In this document: piece by piece, positions 28,626 through 35,971 of the stretch
How the letters are laid out: each line of letters opens with the position of its first letter
Numbering within the stretch: the stretch's first letter is position 1
Source of the DNA: an uncultured Granulosicoccaceae bacterium
Lineage (GTDB): Bacteria > Pseudomonadota > Gammaproteobacteria > Granulosicoccales > Granulosicoccaceae
Reading direction: 5' to 3'
NCBI GenBank assembly: GCA_938045275.1
Contig: CALIMV010000187.1
Location: forward strand, 1 to 52,781
DNA: 52,781 nt
The notes under the pieces: generated by a model
The model's database searches: none
The model's input: the letters and a program-made list of their open reading frames with translations, nothing else
What the model was told of the DNA's origin: nothing
Made by a program: the position numbers and the translations under genes

Positions 28626-29234
28626 GTGCAATCATTTTCTGACATAAACAAGGCCAAAATAAAAGACGCCAACCTGCATGAGTTAATCATCGGCATCGGC
28701 GACCACGGCAAGGACAACTTTCCAGTAGAAAAACTCGATGCACATAAACGCAATGTACCTCACATTGCTATCTCGATTTTCGTGTTCCGAGGTGACAAAC
28801 TGCTGATACAACAACGCGCTGCCACTAAATATCACTCAGGTGGTTTGTGGACCAACTCTGTGTGTTCCCATCCGCGTTGGCAAGAATCTGAAGCCGATTG
28901 CGCCAATCGAAGGCTGGAAGAAGAACTCGGTTGGACAGTGCCGCTACAGAAGTTAGGTCAAATCGGCTACTCCGCAAAAGTGGGCTGGCTTTATGAAAAC
29001 GAACTGGTGCATTGCTACTTTGGACAATTTACTGATACTTGTAACACTGATCAGTTCAACCGAGAAGAAGTCGCGGCAGTGAGATGGGCAACCATAAACG
29101 AGTTGATTGCTGAAATAGGTGAGGCACCAGAACGTTTTTCCGCCTGGTTCAGAATTTATTTATCAGAACACCTGGACACCATCAACAAAGCGGTGAACCA
29201 TAAACAGAACAAAGATAATACCCGCTACCAATAA
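28626..29234 (+). CDS. idi: Isopentenyl diphosphate delta-isomerase, type I
   Basis: Interconverts isopentenyl and dimethylallyl diphosphate. The 202-residue Nudix-fold protein shows the catalytic Cys in TNSVCSHPRW, the His-rich N-terminal segment PHIAISIFVF..LLIQQRAATKYHSGG, the Nudix-like CANRRLEEELGW and the catalytic Glu in YENELVHCYFG. It starts with GTG three bases after eboB. The last twelve residues are polar and look like a free tail. Type I Idi is dispensable in many bacteria with the MEP pathway. Its place inside the ebo run, together with the UbiA-like EboC, suggests that an isoprenoid precursor is needed for the same job. Confidence 0.92.
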   Translation: MQSFSDINKAKIKDANLHELIIGIGDHGKDNFPVEKLDAHKRNVPHIAISIFVFRGDKLLIQQRAATKYHSGGLWTNSVCSHPRWQESEADCANRRLEEELGWTVPLQKLGQIGYSAKVGWLYENELVHCYFGQFTDTCNTDQFNREEVAAVRWATINELIAEIGEAPERFSAWFRIYLSEHLDTINKAVNHKQNKDNTRYQ

Positions 29235-29283
29235 CCAATCAAATTTTCGAACCTGGCAAACGGGACCAAACACACCTTTAGCC

Positions 29284-29406
29284 ATGTTTCAACTTGCCAG
29301 GGATGACCGAAAGTTTGTTATCGAGCAGCTTTCCAACTTTGACGAGTGCTGTCTGCTCAGACTGACATTTCACCTGGGTTTTGAATTCCAGGAAGGATAC
29401 GATTGA
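29284..29406 (+). CDS. Possible 40-residue small protein between idi and eboF
   Basis: A short open frame (ATG to TGA) encodes a charged peptide starting MFQLARDDRKFV and ending FEFQEGYD. It begins 49 bases after the idi stop and ends just before the convergent eboF stop. There is no ribosome site, and the region also carries an inverted repeat (CCTGGCAA...TTGCCAGG), so it may only be the transcript end of idi. I list it as a low-confidence candidate because its composition resembles real protein. Confidence 0.2.
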   Translation: MFQLARDDRKFVIEQLSNFDECCLLRLTFHLGFEFQEGYD

Positions 29407-29408
29407 AA

Positions 29409-30791
29409 TCAGCCAAACACATGTTTTAGCACTAATTCCTTAAAATCTGTGGCCGCAATCTGTTCGTCTGACAACAGGCTGGCGTTAGAACTTATAACAA
29501 TTGGGCCGTGCGCCGGGTCATCTGTTGGGCGACCATGAGAGCCCTTGACAAGTTGCGTGTCCTTTAACGAGATGACATCCAACAATGTTCTAAAACCAAG
29601 CTTGCGTCGAGCCAGTCGTAATCCCGCCGATGCCATTGGGTATTTAAGTGCAGGGTCGAAAAACAACTCAACAGGGTCATAACCAGGCTTTCTGTGTATA
29701 TCGACGGTACGCGCGTAGTCGGGTGCTCGTGCATCATCTAACCAATAATAGTAACTAAACCATCGATCAGCCTGCGAGATGGCAACCAATTCCCCCGAAC
29801 GCTCGTGGTTCAAACCCCAATCTGCTTTGCCCGATTCGTCCAGTACATGTTCTACACCATCAAGTGAGGCGACAAGCTCACGCACCTCGTTAAGTCGGTT
29901 CGAATTATTGACATAAATATGTGCTATTTGATGATCGGAAACCGCAAAGGCATCTGATGCTCCCGCGTCGATTTGTTCGCGCTCATGTTCATTTCGCACC
30001 TTAACGAAACCAGCACGGCGCAACTCGCGATTAATGTGGATGGCATCGGTTACCGGTGTAATGCCGTATTCGGACACGATAATAATCTCCTGTCCCTGCG
30101 CATCGGCAGTGGCGATCAGTTCACCACATAGCTGGTCGACCTGGGCTAGATCTTTTTGCACACTCGGGTGATCAAGATCAGGGCCGAGACGTTGTAGGTT
30201 GTAATCGAGATGCGGTAAATAGGACAGCGTCAGGGTCGGTTTTTTTGTATCCATCACGTATCGAGTAGCATCACTTATCCACTTACTGGAGGTAATGTCT
30301 GCCCCTGGCCCCCAAAATTTGAACAGCGGGAATTGACCGAACTTGGCATCGAGTTCATCGTGCAATTCGGCCGGAAAAGCGTAATGGTCGGGAATCTTGC
30401 GACCGTCTGCCGGATACATCGGCCTTGGCGTGGCACTCCAATCGGCACTCGAGTACATGTTGTACCACCAGAACATCTTAGCGCAGGTAAACTCGGGGTC
30501 GCGAGCACGGCCGGCCTCCCAGATCTTCTCCCCTGCAACCAGTCGATTTGATTGTCGCCACAACCATACCTCAGACAGATCGCGGAAATACCAACCGTTG
30601 GCCACAATGCCGTGCTCACTTGGTAACAGACCGGTGAGCAGGGTCGATTGTGCAGAGCAGGTAACGGCCGGTGTAATTGCCTTAAGCGGCCGCATGCCGC
30701 CGCGCTTGGCAAGTTTTGCCAGATGCGGCGTGTGCTCACCAACCAAAGCCGGACTTAAACCAACAACGAGAATGACAAGAGTTTGTTTCAT
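29409..30791 (-). CDS. eboF: EboF, alkaline phosphatase superfamily phosphodiesterase
   Basis: A 460-residue protein of the nucleotide pyrophosphatase/phosphodiesterase group. The first strand (LVILVVGLSP), the nucleophile region PAVTCSAQSTLLTG with a Thr/Ser nucleophile, and LPSEHGIVANGW are typical. Later metal sites appear in LSYLPHLDY and HGRPTDDPAHGP. The segment corresponding to SDHGM of characterised enzymes reads VSEYGITPV, so Asp-His is Glu-Tyr; this may be normal for EboF. It has no signal peptide. It lies on the opposite strand to its partners, converging on idi and diverging from eboE with 86 bases between starts. Confidence 0.85.
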   Translation of the reverse strand: MKQTLVILVVGLSPALVGEHTPHLAKLAKRGGMRPLKAITPAVTCSAQSTLLTGLLPSEHGIVANGWYFRDLSEVWLWRQSNRLVAGEKIWEAGRARDPEFTCAKMFWWYNMYSSADWSATPRPMYPADGRKIPDHYAFPAELHDELDAKFGQFPLFKFWGPGADITSSKWISDATRYVMDTKKPTLTLSYLPHLDYNLQRLGPDLDHPSVQKDLAQVDQLCGELIATADAQGQEIIIVSEYGITPVTDAIHINRELRRAGFVKVRNEHEREQIDAGASDAFAVSDHQIAHIYVNNSNRLNEVRELVASLDGVEHVLDESGKADWGLNHERSGELVAISQADRWFSYYYWLDDARAPDYARTVDIHRKPGYDPVELFFDPALKYPMASAGLRLARRKLGFRTLLDVISLKDTQLVKGSHGRPTDDPAHGPIVISSNASLLSDEQIAATDFKELVLKHVFG

Positions 30792-30807
30792 TCTGTGATG
30801 ATACCCA

Positions 30808-30857
30808 GTTAAACAGTTTCAACGCAATCGCATCCATGTTTAACTACGTTGTTTAAA
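30808..30857. promoter_or_regulatory. Three TGTTTAA-type repeats in the eboF/eboE divergent promoter
   Basis: GTTAAACA (30808-30815), TGTTTAAC (30837-30844) and TGTTTAAA (30850-30857) all lie in the 86-base gap between the divergent eboF and eboE starts. The first two are perfect inverted copies. The layout suits a shared operator for both transcripts. No regulator gene is adjacent. Confidence 0.4.
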
Positions 30858-30877
30858 ATCAATCTCCTGCGCTGCAA

Positions 30878-32080
30878 ATGCATTTAAAAGAAACTATCGG
30901 CACTATCGGGCATCTGTGCTATTGCTCCAACATACACCCTGGCGAAAGTTGGCAAGATGTTCGGGCCAACTTAACCCGCTATATTCCAGAGATTCGCCAG
31001 GCGCTACATCCCGATGGCGATTTTGGCCTTGGCTTACGATTGTCCGCAGCCGCAGTAAATGACCTGGCTTCGCCCGAAGTATTAGCTGAATTCAAAGCTT
31101 TTCTCGCCGAATCAAACAGCTATGTATTTACCATCAACGGATTTCCTTACGGGCCGTTCCACGGAACGCGTGTTAAAGAAGATGTGTATTTACCCGACTG
31201 GAAGGATACTGAGCGCTTGCGCTACAGCAATCAGCTCGCCGATGTGTTTAGCGAGTTCTTACCTGATGGACAAGTTGGCAGCATCAGTACCGTACCTGGT
31301 GCATTTAAAACATCTGTTGAAAAGACAGATGATGTGACGATTATGGCGAAGTATTTTGTCCAGCATGTTGCACATCTTGTACGCCTGGAACGTAAAACCG
31401 GAAAATCCATCATTCTGGCAATTGAACCGGAACCGTGCTGTTTTCTTGAAACCGTCGACGAGTCGATCGACTTCTTTCACAATCACTTATATTCACAGGC
31501 AGCTGTGAAGCAATTAGGCAATGAACTTTCAACGTCTGCAACTGACGCAGAACAACTGCTGCACAAGCATTTAACCTTGTGTCTCGATTTGTGCCATGCT
31601 GCGGTGGAATTCGAAGACTGCAACACTTGTATTGATGCATTGGACAAAGCTGAAATTGAAATAGGAAAGCTACAGATCAGTGCCGGTCTCTTATTACCGG
31701 AGGTGAACAAAGACAGCGCGCGTGTACTTGAACCCTATATAGACAAGGTATATCTGCATCAAGTAATAGAAAAAAAGGACGGTGTGATCAATCGCTATAA
31801 GGACTTACCCGATGCACTGGAAACCCTGGAGGAAGATGGTGCCAGTCGAGAATGGCGTGTGCATTTTCATGTCCCAATATTTCATAAAGATCTGGGTAAC
31901 TTTTCCTCCACCCAGTTCTTTATCAGTGAAGCCCTTGCCCGACATAAAGTCAAACCGATCAGCGAACACCTTGAGGTGGAAACTTATACCTGGAATGTAC
32001 TACCACCTGAGCTACGTAACATCAGCGTGGAAGAAGCAATTACCCGTGAGCTGGAATGGGTAGTGCACGAGCTGTCATGA
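30878..32080 (+). CDS. eboE: Metabolite traffic protein EboE (TIM-barrel sugar isomerase-like)
   Basis: A 400-residue protein of the xylose-isomerase-like TIM-barrel superfamily. The N-terminal motif GHLCYCSNIHPGESW is highly characteristic of EboE. Further conserved parts are GLGLRLSAAA, AIEPEPCCFLET, LCLDLCHAAVEFED, VYLHQVIEK, HFHVPIF and EVETYTWNVLP, many of which provide His, Asp or Glu that could bind a metal. The chemistry is unknown; isomerisation or epimerisation of the EboD product is a reasonable guess. The stop overlaps the eboC start as ATGA, so the two are translationally coupled. Confidence 0.92.
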   Translation: MHLKETIGTIGHLCYCSNIHPGESWQDVRANLTRYIPEIRQALHPDGDFGLGLRLSAAAVNDLASPEVLAEFKAFLAESNSYVFTINGFPYGPFHGTRVKEDVYLPDWKDTERLRYSNQLADVFSEFLPDGQVGSISTVPGAFKTSVEKTDDVTIMAKYFVQHVAHLVRLERKTGKSIILAIEPEPCCFLETVDESIDFFHNHLYSQAAVKQLGNELSTSATDAEQLLHKHLTLCLDLCHAAVEFEDCNTCIDALDKAEIEIGKLQISAGLLLPEVNKDSARVLEPYIDKVYLHQVIEKKDGVINRYKDLPDALETLEEDGASREWRVHFHVPIFHKDLGNFSSTQFFISEALARHKVKPISEHLEVETYTWNVLPPELRNISVEEAITRELEWVVHELS

Positions 32081-32946
32081 ATTTCAGCACCGTTTTAAAA
32101 CTAGGCCGTGTATCGAATCTGCCAACGGTATGGAGCAACACGCTCGCAGGCGCTGTGCTTGCAGGGCTTCAGCCGATACCATGGTCCATTGCGCTTTTGC
32201 TTCTGGCTATGTCGCTTGCTTATGTTGGTGGTATGTTTTTAAATGATGCTTTTGATCACGAAATCGACGCTGAAGAACGGCCAGAGCGCCCTATTCCCTC
32301 GGGCCTGGTTACTGCCTCTAGTGTTTTTACCGCTGGGTATTCGATGTTGGCAGTCGCCGTGTTGCTCTGCGTGATCACGGCGATGACTACGCAAGGTAGC
32401 CTGTTGTTCTCCCTGATTGCAAGCGTATTACTTGTAGCATCAATTGTTCTCTACAACGCTTGGCATAAAAACAACCCGATCAGCCCATTTATCATGGGTC
32501 TATGTCGCGTATTTGTTTATATATCCGTCGCGTATGCTTTCATGCACTCACCGCCAGCCACTGTGTACGTGGGAGCTTTGTGCATTCTGTGTTTTCTTAT
32601 CGGTTTGACCTATACAGCGAAGCAGGAAAGCCTTGGTGAGGTGAAAAATCTCTGGCCGCTGGTTTTTCTGGTGGTGCCGATTTTTTACGGAATATTTAAT
32701 CTGCAAAAAAATGTCGCAGTGTGGTTACCGCTGTTATTGCTAGTTGCTTGCGTATTGTGGGCAGTGCACAAGGTTCGGCGACGTGGTGCTGGTGATATTC
32801 CTCGCGCAGTCGTTACGATGATTGCCGGTATATCACTAGTAGATGCTGTACTGATCGCAACAGTAGCCGGTTTACCGTTGGCACTGTTTGCTATAGCTGC
32901 GTTTTTTCTGACCTTGTTATTACAACGCTATATTGCTGGTACATAA
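32077..32946 (+). CDS. eboC: EboC, UbiA-like prenyltransferase family membrane protein
   Basis: A 289-residue protein with about eight membrane segments. The first Asp-rich motif of UbiA prenyltransferases is present (NDAFDHEIDAEERPERPIPSG), preceded by RVSNLPTVWSNTLAG. At the position of the second Asp-rich motif I see TAKQESLGEVKNLWP, with Glu but no DxxxD. It may bind a prenyl-type substrate in the membrane without acting as a standard transferase. I use ATG 32077, which overlaps the eboE stop; the ORF-track start at 32056 lies inside eboE. Its TAA stop forms part of the target-site copy of an inserted element. Confidence 0.88.
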   Translation: MNFSTVLKLGRVSNLPTVWSNTLAGAVLAGLQPIPWSIALLLLAMSLAYVGGMFLNDAFDHEIDAEERPERPIPSGLVTASSVFTAGYSMLAVAVLLCVITAMTTQGSLLFSLIASVLLVASIVLYNAWHKNNPISPFIMGLCRVFVYISVAYAFMHSPPATVYVGALCILCFLIGLTYTAKQESLGEVKNLWPLVFLVVPIFYGIFNLQKNVAVWLPLLLLVACVLWAVHKVRRRGAGDIPRAVVTMIAGISLVDAVLIATVAGLPLALFAIAAFFLTLLLQRYIAGT

Positions 32947-32947
32947 A

Positions 32948-33134
32948 CCCTGGCGTTGCATAAAATTTCAAGTGCAGAAGCATATAGAGCAGTATATAAG
33001 GCGTTGCACGGAGTATTTACTGGGTTGAGCCTAGTCACTCTAGGTGAGACCCAGGAAATACGAGTACAGCGCCTTAGATGCTGCTATAGAGGCAGCGAAG
33101 CGATTCTGGGCTGCAATTTTATGCAACACCAGGG
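32948..33134. mobile_element. MITE-like 187-bp palindromic element at the eboC stop codon
   Basis: The ends are inverted copies: 21 of the outer 23 bases match (CCCTGG, one mismatch, GTTGCATAAAATT, one mismatch, CA). TAAA flanks both sides (32944-32947 and 33135-33138), consistent with a 4-bp target duplication, and the left copy contains the eboC TAA. The interior is also imperfectly palindromic, centred on the hairpin at 33014-33060 (CTGGGT...CCTAG TCACT CTAGG...ACCCAG), so the whole transcript could fold into one long hairpin. No transposase fits in it. The 84-codon ORF across it is not a credible gene. Confidence 0.75.
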
Positions 33135-33288
33135 TAAAGTAATGCTTAGACGACAAGTCAGCGGAGTATCCAATCGGAATAGAGGGGCGCCTCGCTGTAC
33201 CACCCGTTGAACACTATGCCGGCGCTAATCCAATCTCCAGTCGGGTATTCATTTTATGGCGGGAGCACCAGTCAGATGTACTTTCAGC

Positions 33289-34104
33289 TTATTCATGACA
33301 ATTAACCAGCTCCCCTATCACTTTGCGCCCGCGCAACATTTCATCAGGGCTGCCAAAATTGCACATATAATGATTTTTAAATCCGGCTTTTTCGAGTAGA
33401 TCGAATGTGTTAGCAAAATCAATAATGCCTTCACCTGGAAACAGGTGCGCTTCATACTTGCCATGATTGTCAGCCAACCGAACTTCACCACAACGATCAA
33501 TTGGCAGCCTTTCGATAAAACCGTCGATACCTTCGGGTTCCAGCGTAGCGTGGTTGATAGTGTAGGACCAGCCCAGATGAGGAGAATCTATTTGATCAAA
33601 ATAGTACAGACACTCTTCCACGGTGTGGGGCAAATACTGCACTTCGGCAAGTTCAGGCTCGCGATTTAAATTTTCAAGTAGCAGCTTTATACCGACTTTC
33701 TCTGCGTAGGCAACCGTGCGTTTCAACCGCTCCAGACTGGCGTGCATCCGCCGCTCCCGGTCACCAAAGTGATACCCACCATGTACCACTACCCATTCAG
33801 CGTTTAGCTGAACCGCAAGATCGGAATAGGTTTGTAAATACTTATCTACAGCTTCTGATACAAACGGTGATATTTCAGCGGTATTGACTCCTGATAAGGT
33901 GTGCAGACCCAGATGAATCCCATGCGCCTCGCACCTGGTTCTGATGGTGTCACAAGCCGTCTGATCAAACCTGTCCATATTATTCGGCGCTACATCGAGC
34001 TCCGCCTGTACATAGCTAATGCCATTATCAATAGCCCACTCTACCGCACTCTCCAGTGACATTTTGGCTTGAAGGTCTATCCCGATTCTATCCATTAGGC
34101 TCAT
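33289..34104 (-). CDS. Sugar phosphate isomerase/epimerase family TIM-barrel protein
   Basis: A 271-residue xylose-isomerase-like barrel. The opening IGIDLQAKMSLESAVEWAIDNGISYVQAELD, the HLGLHTLSG strand, WVVVHGGYHFGDRERR, LLLENLNREPE (Glu ligand), LGWSYTINHATLEP, VRLADNHGKYEAHLFPGEGIIDF (DNHG, PGEG) are standard for the family, and metal-binding residues look intact. The start could be 34104 or the ATG at 34095. It lies next to the ebo cluster but is divergent from the TRAP operon, whose substrate (perhaps a sugar acid) it may process. Its relation to Ebo is only positional. Confidence 0.85.
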   Translation of the reverse strand: MSLMDRIGIDLQAKMSLESAVEWAIDNGISYVQAELDVAPNNMDRFDQTACDTIRTRCEAHGIHLGLHTLSGVNTAEISPFVSEAVDKYLQTYSDLAVQLNAEWVVVHGGYHFGDRERRMHASLERLKRTVAYAEKVGIKLLLENLNREPELAEVQYLPHTVEECLYYFDQIDSPHLGWSYTINHATLEPEGIDGFIERLPIDRCGEVRLADNHGKYEAHLFPGEGIIDFANTFDLLEKAGFKNHYMCNFGSPDEMLRGRKVIGELVNCHE

Positions 34105-34214
34105 TTTGCTTGCTCACATGATGATTATGGAGATATAGTCGAACATATGCGCCTTTTTGTACGGCAGTAACCAGCCGGTCTGAAAAGCGCCGATCAATCT
34201 GCATTATCTACTTT

Positions 34215-34231
34215 TATCAATTAGTTTGATA
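34215..34231. promoter_or_regulatory. Palindromic operator candidate upstream of the TRAP operon
   Basis: TATCAA and TTGATA are perfect inverted copies separated by TTAGT, a 17-base dyad of the size bound by dimeric GntR or LacI regulators. It lies about 48 bases before the dctP start and 111 bases before the divergent isomerase start, so it could control both. No regulator gene is next to it. Confidence 0.4.
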
Positions 34232-34278
34232 GGTCTTCCTGATTATAGGTCGTACCAGTTATTGAATAGGAGATCAAA

Positions 34279-35277
34279 ATGAAAAGGATTAACCACTATT
34301 GCAAAACCCTAGGTGCCCTACTAGTGATAGGCGTATTCACTACGGCAACAGCAAACGCTGAGGTCTTGAAACTGCGGATGTCTGTGGAAAGCACACCGGG
34401 TGCTTCAACTCAGCAGATGCTCGGAGCGTTTAGGGATGAGTTAAAGAAAGAGATGGGTGACGATGTCGCTATCGAGTATTTTGACAGCGGCACGCTGGGC
34501 GATGAAATTGTACACATGCAACAAGTGCGTACCGGTCAGCTTGACGTGATTCCGATTGGCTCCGATGCAGTACAACTAGACTCAAAATGGGCTGTTTTTG
34601 ACATTCCGTTTTTGTTCAAAGATCGTGACGCGGTTGCTGCGGTGTTCGATGGCGAAATCGGACGCGAACTTGACGCATCATTGCAAGAATCAGCGGGCTT
34701 GAAAGTATTGGGGTTTGGCGAAATCGGATTCCGTAATATATCTAACAATGTTCGCCCAGTGGTAGTACCGGAAGACTTAAAGGGGCTTAAGTTGCGAACT
34801 CCCGGTAGTAAAACTCGAATACTATCATTTGAAATGCTCGGAGCGTCTCCAATAAAAATGAATATTGGAGAAGTGTACCTTGCATTGCAACAAGGTGTAG
34901 TGGATGGTCAGGAAAATCCATTGGGTAACATTCGAAAATGGTCCTGGCATGAAGTTCAAAAGTACATCTCAATGTCTAACCATGTGTACACACCAATCAC
35001 CTTTGTGATGAACCTGAAACGCTACAATTCCCTCACCGATGATCAACGGGCATCTATCGACAAAGCAGCAGCGGCGGCGGTAGTGTCGAGCCGTCAATAC
35101 GGCACCGACAATGACAATAATCTTGTTGCTGAGATCAAAGAACTCGGCAAAGGCAAGGTTGAGTTTAATGAAATCGATGTGGCGGCATTCAAAGATGCTG
35201 CTGCCCCAATCGCCGCAGAGATCGGTGAAATCGCAGGTGAAGAATTTACTGCGATGGTGATGAAAGCTGTTCAGTAA
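34279..35277 (+). CDS. dctP: TRAP transporter solute-binding protein (DctP family)
   Basis: Periplasmic receptor of 332 residues with a signal peptide ending near TANA-E (about residue 27). The DctP fold is recognised from KLRMSVESTPGASTQQMLGAF, the DLKGLKLRTPGSKTRILSFEMLGASPIKMNIGEVYLALQQGVVDGQENPL block with the conserved Arg that pairs with substrate carboxylates, and the C-terminal helices. An ATAGGAG ribosome site precedes ATG. It heads a dctP-dctQ-dctM-yciI-like operon. The gap to dctQ holds a 12-bp hairpin that may raise receptor levels. The likely ligand is a sugar acid or other carboxylate. Confidence 0.93.
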   Translation: MKRINHYCKTLGALLVIGVFTTATANAEVLKLRMSVESTPGASTQQMLGAFRDELKKEMGDDVAIEYFDSGTLGDEIVHMQQVRTGQLDVIPIGSDAVQLDSKWAVFDIPFLFKDRDAVAAVFDGEIGRELDASLQESAGLKVLGFGEIGFRNISNNVRPVVVPEDLKGLKLRTPGSKTRILSFEMLGASPIKMNIGEVYLALQQGVVDGQENPLGNIRKWSWHEVQKYISMSNHVYTPITFVMNLKRYNSLTDDQRASIDKAAAAAVVSSRQYGTDNDNNLVAEIKELGKGKVEFNEIDVAAFKDAAAPIAAEIGEIAGEEFTAMVMKAVQ

Positions 35278-35291
35278 TCTATTGCTGATAA

Positions 35292-35335
35292 AAACCCTGA
35301 CCGCGATGTTTTAGCAATCAGACCGGTCAGGGTTT
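35292..35335 (+). promoter_or_regulatory. Intercistronic hairpin between dctP and dctQ
   Basis: AAACCCTGACCG and CGGTCAGGGTTT are perfect inverted copies (12 bp) around a 20-base loop, filling most of the 69-base gap. No T-run follows on the plus strand, so a full terminator is unlikely. Such hairpins downstream of binding-protein genes commonly block 3' decay or partly terminate, so that receptor exceeds permease. Confidence 0.65.
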
Positions 35336-35346
35336 ACTGAATTAAT

Positions 35347-35934
35347 ATGAGCAAAGAAATCAATGCAAATCAAGGCACCTCCGATGCTGACGATATTGGT
35401 GCGCGAATAGATGAAGTTGGTCGGCAGATGGAACTGGCCGACCCGGATGCAGATATTGATCCCGTTAATCGCTGGATAAATCGCGTGGTTGAGGCCATTG
35501 GTGTGCTAACAATGTTGACCATTGTACTCACCATATTCGTCAATTCCGTAGGCCGTTACCTATTCAATGCGCACCTTCTGTGGGCAGAGGAGCTGGTTTT
35601 GTTACTCATACCATGGCTGGCGATGACAGGCACTTTTTTGGCGATACGGCGCGGCACAATGATCCGCATCGATTTTTTCTTCGAAAAACTGCCAAAATTT
35701 CTGCAAAAACCTGTGCTTATCACAGGTTATATTTTATGTATTGCCATGTTGGGTTTTCTGGGTGTTATCTCAATCCAGTTCGTGCAATTATTTGGTTCCG
35801 ATACCAGTCCCTATCTCAACATCGCCACAGGCTGGTCAACCGGCGCTCTGGTGATCGGTGGTTTTGCCGGCGCGGCTGCGTTTTTGGCATTGTTGGTAAG
35901 TGCTTCTTTACGTCATAAAAAACCGATCGATTAA
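35347..35934 (+). CDS. dctQ: TRAP transporter small permease (DctQ family)
   Basis: A 195-residue membrane protein with four hydrophobic segments (about residues 52-75, 82-102, 122-145 and 160-185). The DctQ signature VNSVGRYLFNAHLLWAEELVLLLIPWLAMTG is clear. The N-terminal 45 residues are unusually long, acidic and polar (GTSDADDIGARIDEVGRQMELADPDADIDP) for a family whose members usually begin close to the first helix. It acts with DctM as the Na+-driven permease. Confidence 0.9.
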   Translation: MSKEINANQGTSDADDIGARIDEVGRQMELADPDADIDPVNRWINRVVEAIGVLTMLTIVLTIFVNSVGRYLFNAHLLWAEELVLLLIPWLAMTGTFLAIRRGTMIRIDFFFEKLPKFLQKPVLITGYILCIAMLGFLGVISIQFVQLFGSDTSPYLNIATGWSTGALVIGGFAGAAAFLALLVSASLRHKKPID

Positions 35935-35971
35935 GCGAGACAGCCAGCTTAACTTTAGAGGTAAATGAAAC

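Noticed and set aside
32948-33134. Integron attC site for the palindromic element
   Set aside because: The ends lack the GTTRRRY core and flanking gene cassettes. Terminal inverted repeats with a 4-bp duplication fit a MITE better.
32956-33210. 84-codon ORF downstream of eboC
   Set aside because: It runs through the inverted repeats of the MITE-like element, has no ribosome site and a composition typical of chance translation of a palindrome.
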